Shown piece by piece: positions 1 through 11,783 of a stretch of DNA of 64,000 nucleotides. Within the stretch, counting starts at the first letter, position 1. The number at the start of each line of letters is the position of its first letter. The translations under genes and the position numbers were made by a program. The notes beneath the pieces were generated by a model that was given only the letters and a program-made list of their open reading frames with translations, made no database searches and had not been told where the DNA came from. The DNA comes from Thuidium tamariscinum (taxonomy: Eukaryota; Streptophyta; Bryopsida; Hypnales; Thuidiaceae): NCBI GenBank assembly GCA_947034885.2, contig OX344757.2, positions 3,162,001 through 3,226,000 of the forward strand, given 5' to 3'.

Positions 1-478
1 TGGCTACATGGCTTGCATCTTAGCTGAAATCTAACTAGTTTTGAAATATTTTGAAATCTAACTAAGACAATGATGAATTTTAAAAAACTGAATTTGAAAG
101 TGCCATAGCTACTTTGGGAACTCTAATTAATTATTTGGAAACAATGTGTTGCCCCTACCTTATGCGTATGGTATATGAAAAATAAAAATTCCAATACTCT
201 GATTACTCTCCCTTGTGAAGTTGGGGACAAGCGAAGGGTTCAGCTCACATTGGCCCTTGAATCCCCCATGTAACTCATTTTTACACTTTGACCATAAACA
301 TGGATCTAGAAGCACTCCAATGTCCAATAATATTTGGACAATGTACAGTTCTTGTTACAACTTGGATGAAAGTCATCCAAATTTCTAGGGATATTTTATG
401 AAGTTGTCCTAACCAAGGGTTGGATTTGGTGTTACTAGAATACATGTTTTTCTAAAATTACGAGTGTGAAAATTTGTA
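1..478. other. AT-rich intergenic DNA, no gene seen
   Basis: No convincing coding region, RNA gene or transposon end is visible in this stretch. It is AT-rich plant-type intergenic sequence that leads into the left inverted repeat at about 479. Confidence 0.5.
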
Positions 479-752
479 AAGTGGTTGACCAAGCCAAAAA
501 TTGCATTGACTCTAGTTCAAACATGAAATTGCAAAAATAAGGTTATAGAATCAAAGAACACAAAAATTCCAAAAAAATCACCATGTCAAGAGAACCTCAT
601 TACAAATCCATTCCAACAAAATTTACTCAAAAAATGATAATATTTTACTTGTAATTGAATTTCAAAGGAATTTTGAATTTCTCCTTTCAAAATTAGTAGA
701 AAAGTATTGGTGATAGCATTGGTGATTCTAATTGCATGCATACCCTCTAGAA
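479..752 (+). repeat. Left arm of a ~270-bp inverted repeat
   Basis: This segment is the approximate reverse complement of 5492-5765. Shared blocks include CACCAATGCTATCACCAATA, TTCAATTACAAGTAAAATAT, TTTTGTTGGAATGGATTTG and GAACTAGAGTCAATG. Identity looks to be roughly 80 percent with small gaps, and it stops abruptly on the outside near GTCAA-CACTT. Long inverted repeats around a few kilobases, here enclosing gene-like exons, resemble Mutator-like or fold-back elements. I could not find a target-site duplication. Confidence 0.65.
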
Positions 753-1089
753 CTTCTATTTGCATCTCACTTCCAAAATTTTCTTCCAAATAGAACTTTA
801 TGATGATTCTTCGAAAATTGGCAATTTTAGAGGTGAGTCTCGCTTACGGGTTAAAAACCGAATTATTTCTACACTATGACCATAATAAACACGGAGTACG
901 AAAACAAAACACCCCCTCAGCAGTCAACACTAAAAAAAGAATCCCCCGGTATATAGAAGCCTCTTGGATAAGCACCCACCTGTCCACCAACTCTTTCACA
1001 ACCGACTCTTTCACAACCAAGTAAGAGAATAATAACAAAGAGGAAAATCTATTCAAATTTCATAAAGTAAAAGAAAATTCGTGTACCTC

Positions 1090-4000
1090 TGCAATGCGTC
1101 GCACAGCTTGTAAGCTTGTTGCGAGTGGCCAACTCCGCCCTCCTAGATTTTATCCACGCCACGACTTGACGAGTATTGAGACATGAAAATAAGAGCATGG
1201 TCCATGAACTTCATAATGACATCCAAGAACAACTTCCTCCTCACATTGTGCCAAATCCATGCCAAAAACCTCTTCAACTTCGCATTCAAACCAGAGATAG
1301 AATTTCATTACAGGCTTTCGCATACGGGTGGTGAGGTGCACACCTCTCAAGTATTGGGAGCGAATCACGAATAAGATACTCTGCATCACCTGACTTACCC
1401 TGGAGCCGTAGTACCTGCAACAGTCACTTCCAAACATAAACGCCATCATGTACTCTGGTGAATTTCATTAAATGGAAATATTCCTGTAGAATGGTGCAAC
1501 ATTCCATTAAAATGACACTGAAAATGTCGAAAATGACACGACATTTCATTAAATTGACACTAAATGTGTCCAAAACAGCAAAAAAAACCCCACCATTATA
1601 ATGAAATTTACCATAGTACATAACATTGCAAGTATTTTGAGGGCACGATTTTCTGAGATTTTCATGATCAACAAAGAGAAGAGAAATCAAACTCTTTGTT
1701 CATCAATATTCGTCACTCCAGGAATAGGTCAACTTATATTCTTGAGGATGCTGTTTGATCGACATGAAAGTGCTAAGAAAAGCTACGTAGGAAGTTCAAA
1801 ATGATCCAAATCCAGGAAAGCGTGACTTAAATAGAGGAATCGGTCACTAAAAAGAATTAAACCAAATGCAAGCAGTAATACAAACCTCTGCCAAATGAAA
1901 CATCGTGTTGGCGTAGTCTGGGTGACTGGGCCCCAGCTTCCTCTCCTTAAGCTGAGGGCAAACACACAAAATTTAAACACGTTTCTTACAGAGATGAGCT
2001 CAAACGTACATCCAAGAATAATGCCAAAAAATCTTCACATACATCACAAGCTTATCGACTTCATCAGGACAAAATTGCTGCCAAAATGAGAGCACAAGAG
2101 AAGAATCCAAATACACATCTTCACGCCAACTAACTTATCATCCAGGATGAACTCCGCTGGAGAGTAACGGAGCAGAGAACACAACAAAACAGTCACCACT
2201 TGAAACAGAGCGCACAGGTCTTCAATGACCGCTGAAGTTAATTAGATTCGTCGAATTATGTTGCAAAACCCAAATTGCCACCACTGTCAAATAAAGAAAG
2301 ACGGATCCACAGTCTAAACGCTTTGCGAACTTATCCGATACACTAGACGCCGTCAGCAAGTAATGGGGCGATCAAGCTTTTATGAGCTAAATCATGATAA
2401 GTTCTCTTCAACGGCTACCGAGCCTGGAAGTCCAAAATCTAAGAATAATTCACGTCTAAGAGAAAGCTCCAAGACAAACCTCAGAAATAAATCTCAGGCA
2501 ACCTAGGTAGTCTCCTTCATGTGGATATCAATTGAGCAGATAAAGATTCCAACTCGCCACCCAACGTCTCTCACTACTTTCACTGACGACTCATGTGCGT
2601 TCAAGCGACCTCATAGCAAACCTGAGCTTCCTCATATTTGTGTTGCTGCAAGTGCGTGCCAGGAAGGTTGTGCAACGCAGAAGTCGACGCTGTAAAATGG
2701 AAACCAATCAGCAAACACCCTTGATTTGACCGTCATTTTCTCACTGTCCTCAACCACGGATGTGACGCCCAACATCAGCAACCTTTGGACACGCGACACC
2801 CGCTTGAGAAATAACTGCTGCTATGACAAGCAATAACTGACTATTATACAGCATTCGGTACAAAATGGGAGGACAAAAATGGGAGCATACCTTTCATCCA
2901 AAGCTTGTTCCAGCCACTGCCCTGACTCCAAAAAGAGAGGCTCAGCCTTCGCATACTCCCTTTTCATGCGGTAGAGTTCTGCCTGGTGGCAAGTGGAACA
3001 AAAAATGAATCGAGATAGGAAGATTGCTCCAGCCATGGACATGATGTACAAAAAGAAAAAGAAAAGGATCCAGCAAATTATCACGAAATAATGTTTACAA
3101 GAGGCTGCTTTTGGAAATTAGTTAGTGAGATATGCAACCAACCCTCAAGCAAATTTGCTACATAAAGTAGGGATTAGGATAGTCCTGATTCGACACTTAT
3201 AAACTCGCCTTGACGTCCGAGAAGTTCAATATCTTCGGACTGATCAAACCCTTCGCTCTCTAACCGGAGCCTCTTCGTGCACCAAGTTATGGAGTTCTGG
3301 ATTGGATTTGAAGCAGGTCAATGATGCGATTTCTTCTCCGCAAATCAGCTTCATAGCTGACCTGCATTGTTTGAACAAAATGATGAATATCAGAAAAATT
3401 TGCTGAACGCATTCTGGCTTGTTCTGACAATAGCATAATCGGAAATGAAATGTGTGCAGAGGATAATAATTCTTGATGAAATGACAGATTACAGATGAAA
3501 ATGAAAATCGGGGTGTGTCGTCCCTACAATCGATCGCTTTTCAGCAACTTTGACATCTAAAGACGCTATCATGTGCTCAAGAGCAGCCTTTCTTTTAAAT
3601 CATCCAACTTCATGTTCAGCTTTCCTCTGTTCTTGTGCCGCCTTCTCTGCCGCGGGTTTCCGAGCCTTCTCTTCCTGGTGACTAACACCAACCGAGGTTG
3701 AGACTGGGAGAGAACTCAAGAGTGACACGGCAGAAATCACGAAAGGATTCAGAGCTCCAAGGCTTAATCTTGAGCAAATTTGCCAGTGTACAGATTCCGT
3801 TCTAAACTTTTACAAGCAATCTACATCTCCTTCGTGATCATTGTCTACTGTCAAGTACGAAGAGACAAGAAAGCACAACTGGCCTTCCAATTACTTGAAA
3901 TACATATATGTGAAGGACTAAATATCTTTCCAAGATTCTAACGAAGAGGTTCAAGAGTGGGAATGCGATTACCTCTTTCCTTTTCGAAATCTCTTCTTGC

Positions 4001-4140
4001 TGCTTCTTTTTGGCTTCTTCCTTTTCTCGCTTGTTCTCGGCTTCCTAAGCTTGTTTTCGTTCCAATTCCATCAAATGCATGCTCCGAAAGAGTGTGGAAA
4101 TGAAACTGCACCAAATTGAACTCCCTTCCTTTCACCCGCA
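1090..4140 (-). pseudogene. Coiled-coil/TPR protein gene, multi-exon and probably decayed
   Basis: Scattered minus-strand segments read as one protein in the expected order. Lys/Glu-rich coiled coil lies near 4040-3950 (EAENKREKEEAKKKQQEE) and 3690-3600 (EEKARKPAAEKAAQEQRKA). TPR-like helices follow near 2990-2890 (LYRMKREYAKAEPLFLES), 2690-2600 (LHNLPGTHLQQHKYEEAQ) and 1965-1890 (LGPSHPDYANTMFHLAE). The last three resemble kinesin-light-chain-type TPRs. Each ends at a plausible donor (AAAG|GTATGC, CTCAG|GTTTGC, GCAGAG|GTTTGT), so exons survive. An in-frame TAG interrupts the coiled coil and a TGA follows one TPR unless it is spliced away, so I favour a decayed copy. It sits between the inverted repeats at 479-752 and 5492-5765, which suggests a gene captured by a Mutator-like element. 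Exact exon boundaries are uncertain. Confidence 0.5.
1457..1612. mobile_element. Small MITE, copy 1 (GGTRAATTTCATTA ends)
   Basis: The ends are inverted repeats: GGTGAATTTCATTA on the left and, inverted, GGTAAATTTCATTATAATGG on the right. Internal ATTCCATTAAAATGACAC and CATTTCATTAAATTGACAC are variants of the same motif. A second copy lies at 32441-32596 and a partial third may begin near 49637. Confidence 0.55.
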
Positions 4141-5491
4141 GCTTGTTTACTCCTTCTGGAAAGTTGACCTGGCGAGATTCACAAACAGTAATGAATGCAA
4201 GACATCATCCGCTGAGGTTTAACGAATCCTAACCGCAGACCCCTTTCGTCCGATACAAAATGTGTCCCCGACATGAGGAACATGAGTAACAAGAAAAAAA
4301 ATGCTTTCTGCAGTCCTAACATAAACCCCAGCGCGTCTGTCATCAACGAAGCCCTAAAAAGCCGAAATTCGATGAAACCCTAACGACTGACCGCTCTTTC
4401 GAACGAATTAAACTACATAAGGACATGAACATGCTTCAAACTCATCAAAAAATCTCCTAACACAAGTAGAAGTGCCAGCACGTACGGTTCCAAGAGAATG
4501 CCGCTCTCCTGTAGAGCAGTGTAGATCAATCATGCGACGGCTGCAGACCGAATCCGAGCTTAAAAATCGTCCCAAAATTAAAACCTGTCTGCCGCTACTA
4601 CACCATGGAAAGCGCTCTTCATGAACCTCCGCAACTCCGTGATCAGAACGAGAGGTCGAGCATGCAATCGCAATTCATGCTACGTGATTGATCAATAATT
4701 CAATATATACAAATCCGAATGAAGAAAAGGATATATTCTTCTAGAGCTCAAATGTCGAGTCAGGATGCAACAGATAGCTTCAGAACAGTTACACCTAGGA
4801 CGGTGTCTCGATCAAAAAAATACATGCAGCATAGAATTTTTCATTTCTTGCACTTCGTGCACGTCGTTTACCTCTGTCAGTCTACAATCAGTGGTTTGAT
4901 CGAAAAGAAAAGCACAGACTTCATTTCAGAGTTGACCATGACCTGAAGGAGAGTGCCAAGATGCATAACTAGGAGCAGGAAGTCATTTGGAACACTTGTG
5001 CAGAACAAAATCACATGCATATTGTAATCAGTAGTGATAAAATATTTCTCGGAGCTAAAACTAGTTGGTCTGGTCCATCACGAGTTGAAGCACTTGCTTC
5101 CCTGCAGCTGAGACAAATGGAGTTTGTCAAATTGTCCACAATTCTGAATTACGTTTTTCATCTCGTCGCCATGTTTTGAACCAATCAGTGTTAGACGAGT
5201 TAACTCTTGCAGGATTGAGATTGAATAATGGTTTTCTAGTCACTACAGTAATGGTCTTGCGGACTCTAGTGGCACCCAAATGAACCAGGCTGCGCAGAGA
5301 ACTAACCTGTCACAGAAAACTAAGATTACTGTGGCAGCAGGCGATCAGTCGGAGGACAAGATGTAGTTCATCATTCGGCTAATTACCGCCATTCATTGCC
5401 TAACTTCTCAAATTGCAACATTATGATATTACTGCATTATCCCCTAGACATCCAGAATCATAAAGTACGATTTGGAAAAAGGATACTTTGA
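4141..5491. other. Intergenic DNA inside the inverted-repeat unit
   Basis: About 1.35 kb with no convincing open frame longer than 75 codons and no recognisable domain. It probably contains the upstream part of the decayed coiled-coil/TPR gene, or filler of the element bounded by the inverted repeats. Confidence 0.4.
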
Positions 5492-5765
5492 AATTCACCA
5501 ATGCTATCACCAATATTTTTCTATAAATTTTGAATTTTTTTTCAAAATTCTTCCTAAATTCAATTACAAGTAAAATATTGAATTACAAGCAAAATATTGT
5601 CATTTTGAGAGAAAATTTTGTTGGAATGGATTTGAAATGAGGTTCTCTTGATAAGGTGAATGGATTTGAAATTTTTGGGTACTTTAAATCTATGATCTCG
5701 ATTTTACAAATTCAATTTTGAACTAGAGTCAATGTAATTTTGGCTAAGTCAAGCACTTGACATAC
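5492..5765 (-). repeat. Right arm of the ~270-bp inverted repeat
   Basis: Reverse-complement partner of 479-752; the two arms enclose about 4.7 kb. A local internal duplication (AATTACAAGTAAAATATTG and AATTACAAGCAAAATATTG, side by side) makes this arm slightly longer. Confidence 0.65.
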
Positions 5766-6224
5766 TTACTGAGTTAAAAAAGTCGAAATAGAAGTGGGTA
5801 TGAAACTTATTTTTCCATCAAAATGGTGCCTAAAAAAATTTGGCCCCCACTTTGAAAGTCGTGTGACATAAATATCTTGCAAAAAAGTTTGATGCTTCAA
5901 CTATAGTTGCCTTCTCAACTTCAAAAAAAGTCATGCCCAAAGTGGGGGGACTTTACAAATAACTCAAATATCTACAACGTCTCAAAATTGAACGTCGAAG
6001 CACTTCAGGGTTAAACCCTAGGCTTGTAGCGGGGGGATATGCAGTCTAAGGATTAGCTCTGCTACTGATAAGGATCTTTAAAATAGAAAGTTTAACATTC
6101 CCCAGGTGAGCAAAATGAGCAGAGAGGTGGCAGGGGCAAGAGACGCTCACCTACTCTTTATTTTGGCAATGGCGACACAAGGCCACCGCTTGTATTCGTG
6201 TTCCATTACTTCTCACTCTCTGAA
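5766..6224. other. Intergenic DNA, 3' side of the F-box gene
   Basis: No gene or transposon end recognised. It should include the 3' untranslated region and polyadenylation signals of the minus-strand F-box gene ending at 6225. Confidence 0.4.
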
Positions 6225-9196
6225 CTACGAAAAAATTGGAAAACTTGGATCACTGCCAAAGTTCGGTTCAATTGTGAACGACGCTGGGTTCAAGCTGAAG
6301 AAGTTGTCACCTGTTTGATTTGCAGGAGGACGCTCTAAATTTCCGCATTTAGTGCCGTCTCGCATGTCATACACCACGCCATCACGGTTGAGAGTGTTGA
6401 AGACGCAGAGCTTCCCTTCTCCAAATCTCACACAAGTATACTCCGGGTACACTAGAAGCCCTCGCCCACCGGATTTCTTGACCCTCAAAACATTTCTCCA
6501 TTGGCAAGCCAGTACTCCTGCCTCGGGATCCGGAAACTCCAGCTCGTCGATGCAATGGTACACTGATTGACCACTCTCTTGCTCGGAGAATAGGAAGAGC
6601 TTCCCACCGCTCTCAACCAGTTGCAAGGTGTTGGAGTAGGAACACCAAGGGATTGAGATAGTCAGATCCTCCCGCCATGTTTCGTTATCCACGTCAAATG
6701 CAACCACACCCCTGCGACAGCCTTTCTCCAAGAACATCATGAAATATAATATTCCGTTTAAGCACACGCCTGCCTGGTGCTCGTTCAGTCCGAAGACGGG
6801 ACCACGAAAGTCGCATGCCTCTTTCCACTCTGATGTCGATGACTCGTACACCTCCACTTTCCTCGAGAGATGCTCATCACTTGGGGCGGAGCTTCCAGCC
6901 ACAATCACTTTGTAGGATTTCTTGGCAGAGTCGACCGAAAGGTGGACGGCTACTGGGTTTCTAGAATAGAGCAGTGGAGGGAGCGCTCGCTTCTCTCCTG
7001 TCAGGGGGTTGAACACCACGAGTTGTCCTCTGTTGGGCAATTTGGAAACCTCGGCACACATGAGTCCGCCATGGCCGCTCACGGAATACTCTTTGAAGAG
7101 CTCTTCGTCTGGAGGTGGCAGGTACGACAATGGGGGGAGGGACTTCCACGACTTGGAACGCAAATCGTATCCACTACAGCGCCAAACGTCATTTCTGATA
7201 TAGAAATTGATAGCCGTAAGCTCGCCTTCAGAAACTCCGCCCCTTGCTCGTCTGAAAACATCGCTCTCTGTGACCTCCTTCCAACGTTTTGAAATTAATT
7301 TGAGTCGAAATACATCTTGGAATTCAACTCGTTGCAGGATATTTGCAAGGACGTCAGTCGGTAGGGAATTCCATCCTGAGTCACAGTCTGGGTTTCGGAC
7401 ATGAAATTCTTCCACACTGCACTGAAAGTACTAATTTCAGTAATCCATGAAAGTCTATTTTTTAGCATAATAATCAAAGTATAGAAAACAACATTTAAGA
7501 TTTTTCCATTTACAGTTTTTCTATGAAATTTTTTCTTTTTTTTAGTATTAAAGGCTCTTGGAGAGATGCATCAAATACTGGATCACATTGAAAAAATTAT
7601 TTGAAAAAAATTTAGATCAACATTTGAGAAGTTGTAAGTTGATTAACCCTTGAAGGATACAACTCCCATGACTAAGGTAGTCACCAAAATGCTCCAATTA
7701 ATGAATTACTAAGTACATTCTTTGTTTTTACATTAAACAATGAAGTCACCCATCAAACACTTTTTGACTTCAACATCATTCAAGAGCTAAATGTTTACAC
7801 ATGTAAGGTCAATTTCATTAATAATAGAAGGATGTTGCTTCAATGATAGGTACTCACTCAAAAATGAATCAATTTTTGAACCAATAGGTGCATTCTTTGT
7901 TTCTATGATAAAAAAGAAAGACATCTATAAGACACTTTTTGTTCTAAGTATCATTTAAAGACTACAAAATGTATAAGTCACTCTTAGAAATAAGGTAGGC
8001 ACATCCAAATGGCACCTAACCTTAAAGCACCATCTTTAATGTGCATACATTTCCGAAATCAGTCATGTAACCAGACTGTAAATGGCCATTTCAGAAACAG
8101 ACTTTGACTGTTAATAACTTTTGCATACAGTATCCAAATCCTATGTTCTTTGGTGCGTTGGAACATGTTTTCACTTGCCAACAAGACTACATAAAAATCT
8201 GAACAGCATGATGACAGGAACTAGGCACAGTAGGAATAAGTGGCCATTCTAGGTGTACCCACCTTAATCAAGAAAAATTTGGAAGATGTCTAAAACTTAG
8301 AAACTTTGTACAAATATTTTAGAAAATCTGAAAAAAATTTCATTGTTGATAAATTTGAATATCCAAAAATTATTCGTGAGAATTAAAAAAAGAAAGAAAA
8401 AAAGAAAGAAAAAAAGAACACATTCATACATGAATAGAAAGGGTCAATCCAAAATGAGGAGTTTTCAAATATTAGGAAGAACAAAATGTCAAAAACCAAA
8501 AAATCAAAATTGAGCTATTGAATTGAATGAATTCTAGAATTAAATTATTTTAACACCAGTGAGCTGAATCAGACCTCACGGTAAATCGGAGGCACCTCAG
8601 TATGTGCTTCCTAAAACTTCTGTCTGTATTATTCTAAGGTTTTAGAATTGTGTCTAGATTTAGGTTACTCCCCAATTTTGCGGTAGGAATCACGCCAATT
8701 GAATGAAATTTGACGATATGCCATGACCTCTAACCTCACTTACTTATTTTTTTTTCAGGAACTTAATTGAAGATTTGACATGTAAGATTGTCTTGCTTCC
8801 GCACCTCACAATTTAAACCTTCTCCACAGCTCTCGAAACAGGGTGATCGACACAGTGGCCAACGAAGACAACTAAGTTGTAATCGGCACCCATCAATTCT
8901 TAGAAGAATGAGTGATCAATAGCAACAGAAGAAGCAAGAATTAGCCAGCTAGAAGTTATAACTCACCCAGCAATGATTCGATCGAAGAATTTGCGAAGGA
9001 AATTGCTGAGTGGCGCTGGGAGCTCGCTCAACAAAACCATCCTCTTCACCCGCTCCACCAGGTCTCGCACAGAATGGTCCGGGTCACCCAAACAAAGGGC
9101 ATCGAGGATGCCGTCCCAGGCCTGGACCAGTTCCTGCCTAGAACCCTCCTCCGCTCCATCTGCAACTCGCTCGGACTCACAAGTCAGAAACCCCAT
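6225..9196 (-). CDS. F-box/kelch-type protein, two exons
   Basis: F-box proteins recruit substrates to SCF ubiquitin ligases through SKP1. The long exon (7416-6225) encodes an F-box (LPTDVLANILQRVEFQDVFR, then LKLISKRWKEV) followed by kelch-like or F-box-associated beta-propeller repeats (VVFNPLTGEKRALPPL, KVEVYESSTSEWKEA, GVVAFDVDNETWRED). Its frame has no ATG before the F-box, so I join it to an upstream ATG exon, 9196-8967 (MGFLTCESERVADGAEE), which ends at a consensus donor GG|GTGAGT. With the acceptor TGCAG|TG at 7419-7417 the frames join exactly, giving 1,422 nt or 473 residues. The intron is 8966-7417. Uncertain points: the splice join is inferred, and the first exon has no domain I recognise. 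Host gene, apparently intact. Confidence 0.7.
8360..8419. repeat. A/G microsatellite in the F-box intron
   Basis: Near-perfect AAAGAAAG/AAAAAG purine tract on the plus strand within the predicted F-box gene intron. No function is implied. Confidence 0.6.
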
Positions 9197-9334
9197 GAGT
9201 ACTCCAGAGATTAGAGATTGTTCGATGGGAATTGAATTGTCCAGAAAAAGAAGAGCTCCGATCTAGCTGGCTCGTCCACAGCAACGAATTGAAGGTTGAG
9301 TCCTTAACTCCGATCAACCAAGAGCGAAGCAAAC

Positions 9335-9361
9335 GCGGAAGAAGAAGAAGAAGAAGAAGAG
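9335..9361. repeat. GAA microsatellite 5' of the F-box gene
   Basis: A run of GAAGAA triplets about 140 bp upstream of the predicted F-box start codon. As TTC/CTT on the minus (gene) strand it would form a pyrimidine-rich promoter or leader tract, common in plant promoters. Confidence 0.55.
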
Positions 9362-9812
9362 GAGTAAGACGGAGTGTCGGTCTATAGACTCTGTACTCTA
9401 CAGCCGTAGATTGCAGTGTTTTTTTTATTAGCTAAAAATCGCCAAAATTTACGCACCATCCATGTACTTCGGTTTTACTACGGGAATTTAAGGAGTAGAA
9501 ATTATATTTTTTTGCCTAATTTCACTATCCACTTCTTGTATCTAGTCATCTAGCCTCATGCCAAAAGCTCTCATCACCATTCAATTCAATAAGCACAAGT
9601 CTGTAATTGCCTATACTATTCTTATTATAGCCATACATTCCAAACAAAGTCGCCAAATCTTAGCCATTAGATCACATTTTGAGTATACATCTAATGTGAA
9701 GATGGATATGTTGCATGTTTTCTTTTTCATCAGAATCTATGTATAGCCAAAATTCACTAATGTTCATCTCTTTAGCAAAATTATTTTCTCCCTAGAATCA
9801 TGAATAGACATA
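9362..9812. other. Intergenic DNA left of the giant hAT
   Basis: AT-rich sequence with no gene recognised. It holds the distal promoter region of the F-box gene and runs up to the hAT target-site duplication. Confidence 0.45.
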
Positions 9813-9820
9813 GCCACTTC
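9813..9820. repeat. 8-bp target-site duplication (left), GCCACTTC
   Basis: GCCACTTC immediately precedes the left hAT terminus at 9821. The identical octamer immediately follows the right terminus, at 32288-32295. Eight-bp target duplications are diagnostic of the hAT superfamily. Confidence 0.9.
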
Positions 9821-9832
9821 CAGGGTTGACGA
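9821..9832 (+). repeat. Left terminal inverted repeat of the giant hAT
   Basis: CAGGGTTGACGA. It pairs with the inverted CAGGGATGACGA ending at 32287, with one mismatch. The maize Ac ends are (C/T)AGGGATGAAA, so the family match is good. Confidence 0.85.
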
Positions 9833-9840
9833 ATCGGTAC

Positions 9841-9990
9841 GTCCAGGCCAAAATTACGTCCAAAATCCGGACGTCCGGACGTCCAGACTTAGTGGACGTA
9901 GTGGACGTTGTCCTCGGCGACCGGTGGACGGAGAAGCGGACAGAACTGCGGACGGACAGACGGTACTGCGGACGGGAGGACGGATGAGTG
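9841..9990 (+). promoter_or_regulatory. GGACGG/GGACGT array 1, left subterminal
   Basis: Repeated GGACGT then GGACGG units begin about 20 bp inside the left terminus, with G-rich units on the plus strand. The position suits a subterminal transposase-binding region and also lies upstream of the SRA gene. I see no clear TATA box between it and that gene. Confidence 0.65.
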
Positions 9991-10080
9991 GGCGATCGAC
10001 AACTTGCATTTCTGGATTTAGGGTTTTCAAATAACATGTAAGGTAGATGGCTTGAAAAGCGACCCTTTAAGGGCTGTTCG

Positions 10081-10108
10081 GTTTAGGGTGGGTTTAGGGT
10101 TTAGGGTT
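10081..10108 (+). repeat. Telomere-type TTTAGGG repeats (telo-box)
   Basis: About three imperfect TTTAGGG units some 90 bp beyond array 1. In plants the complement AAACCCTA is a known promoter element (telo-box) bound by TRB proteins. Similar tracts lie near two other arrays in this window. Confidence 0.6.
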
Positions 10109-10866
10109 CCCAAAAATATTTCCCCTTATTTTTCATTTCAAGAACCATTGATGCGAAATCTAAACCAAATGGTTTCATATATTTCCAATCATTTATAAAT
10201 TACTTATGTTTTCAAAGAATTCTAGCATAGGTATGTATTTGTGATTCTAGGTCTTGCAAGTTGCAAAACCCACACAGGTGCAGTGTGGAAAAAACCATGG
10301 CTTGACCAAAAACAAGCAATGAAGCGCTCAAAAAGTAATACTTCAGGTTCCTAAATGTGACCTTTACTAAAATTAAGCCCTAAAACCAACATTGTCTTCA
10401 TATACTTTTAAGTCCAATTGAAAGTGCTATAACTTTTGTATCCAATTTCCAAATTCAACAAAACTTGTCGGAAAATTTGCACACTCTCTTCTAGTTTGTG
10501 TAATAAATTTTTTAGAACAATCTAAGTTATACTGATTTCTTGGGAGTCAATCAAAGTTCACAAGTTCAATTTGAATTCACCAAACTGCATTGAGATGGCT
10601 TCAACTTCAGGGGCCTGTATCTTTTTCATCAAATGTTAGTTTTCCAAAAAATGTGTTGGATTATGTTTTCCTTGAAGCCTAATTATTGTCGTAAAATTTT
10701 TTTATTTTTTTATTTTTTTAAACAAATGGAATTCCATTGCAAAACACAAAGTACAAAGCAGCCAAGCCAAGCCAAGCCAGTTCAATCCATTGCTTCAGTC
10801 CGTCTAGCCTTGTTCCATATAGATGGCGACGGTCCTATTGCCACGTGAGATTTTCCCGAGGGTTGT
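10109..10866. other. 5' region of the SRA gene
   Basis: No independent gene seen. A short ATG frame at 10823 (ATGGCGACGG) ends after 16 codons in another phase. It could be a leader peptide or a 5' exon if a splice joins it to the SRA frame. A tandem CCAAG tract (AGCCAAGCCAAGCCAAGCC) lies at about 10760-10780. Confidence 0.4.
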
Positions 10867-11586
10867 GTGAGATTGCCGAGGAAAGTCACGAAGAACCCCA
10901 CAAGGCCACAACCAGCGGGAACTGTAGAGGAAGAGGCAATTTCAGACCCTAATGGAGCGGGAGCTTATGAGGTAGATGGAGAACTACCAAGAGATTTTGA
11001 CCAGGTCAGTGTCAGGGATCAATTTTTGCAACAGCGTGCTCTGTACTCCCGGATCTTACAACATTATCAAAAACTCAAGACGAGGGGTCAGTTGCTTGGT
11101 AATCGGCCTGACTTGCAGGCAATGAAGCAAATGAATGAAGAAGGAAAATCTAATGAGTTTCAAAAGTTTGGTCACGTTCCCGGAATCGTAGTCGGTGATC
11201 AATTTGAATTTTGGTCAGAAATGTTTGCCATTGGGTTGCACCGGCAAGTGCAAGGAGGGATTGCATGGGTTGAAGATCGAGGGGAGAAGGTGGCTTGCAG
11301 CGTGGTGATCTCAGGTGGTTACCGAGATGATGATGACCATGGGGAGACAGTCAAATACACTGGCGAGGGTGGAAACGATTACAGAGGTGACAAGCGGCAA
11401 TTGGAGGATCCAAAGCCCAAGAAAGGGAACAAAGCGCTTATTAACTCCTACAAACGTGGGGAAGTTGTTCGTTTGATTAGGGGCCATGATGTGGACGCTG
11501 GATGGAACAAAATCTATTCCTATGATGGATTGTACAAGGTGAAGCGTTACAACCTTGAGGTGGCACGAGATGGTCACAAGGTGTAA
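10867..11586 (+). CDS. SRA (YDG) domain protein derived from a SUVH gene
   Basis: SRA domains flip out and bind 5-methylcytosine. In plants they occur in SUVH H3K9 methyltransferases and in VIM/UHRF1 proteins. This ~239-residue frame carries the SUVH pre-SRA segment (RPDLQAMKQM) and then an SRA from about residue 102: FGHVPGIVVGDQFEF, IGLHRQVQGGI, SGGYRDDDDHGE, YTGEGGN, and IYSYDGLYKVKRY near the end. It stops just after the SRA, so pre-SET and SET are missing: a reader without the methyltransferase. The frame opens at a GTG and has an in-frame stop shortly upstream, so the true start is probably on an unseen 5' exon or the N-terminus is lost; the only early ATGs are internal. It lies between array 1 and the convergent transposase gene, whose stop is about 200 bp away. 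This looks like a host gene fragment captured by the transposon, with the reading frame retained. Confidence 0.8.
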   Translation: MRLPRKVTKNPTRPQPAGTVEEEAISDPNGAGAYEVDGELPRDFDQVSVRDQFLQQRALYSRILQHYQKLKTRGQLLGNRPDLQAMKQMNEEGKSNEFQKFGHVPGIVVGDQFEFWSEMFAIGLHRQVQGGIAWVEDRGEKVACSVVISGGYRDDDDHGETVKYTGEGGNDYRGDKRQLEDPKPKKGNKALINSYKRGEVVRLIRGHDVDAGWNKIYSYDGLYKVKRYNLEVARDGHKV

Positions 11587-11783
11587 ACATTGTCACAATT
11601 TAATTTTTGTTCATTATTTTTAAATACCATGAAACCAAGAAATCAAAAATCAATAAATCATAGTGATGTTTCCAATATGCGCATGAAAACTTGTATTACT
11701 TTCAAAGGTTCAAACAAACCATTTCCATTACAAGCTCCATGTACCATGAATATCTAAACACCTAAGTCTACATCCTTGAATTT

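Noticed and set aside
7295-7477. Alternative start of the F-box gene in the frame MSETQTV...
   Set aside because: That frame does not continue into the F-box. The spliced ATG exon at 9196-8967 joins in phase.
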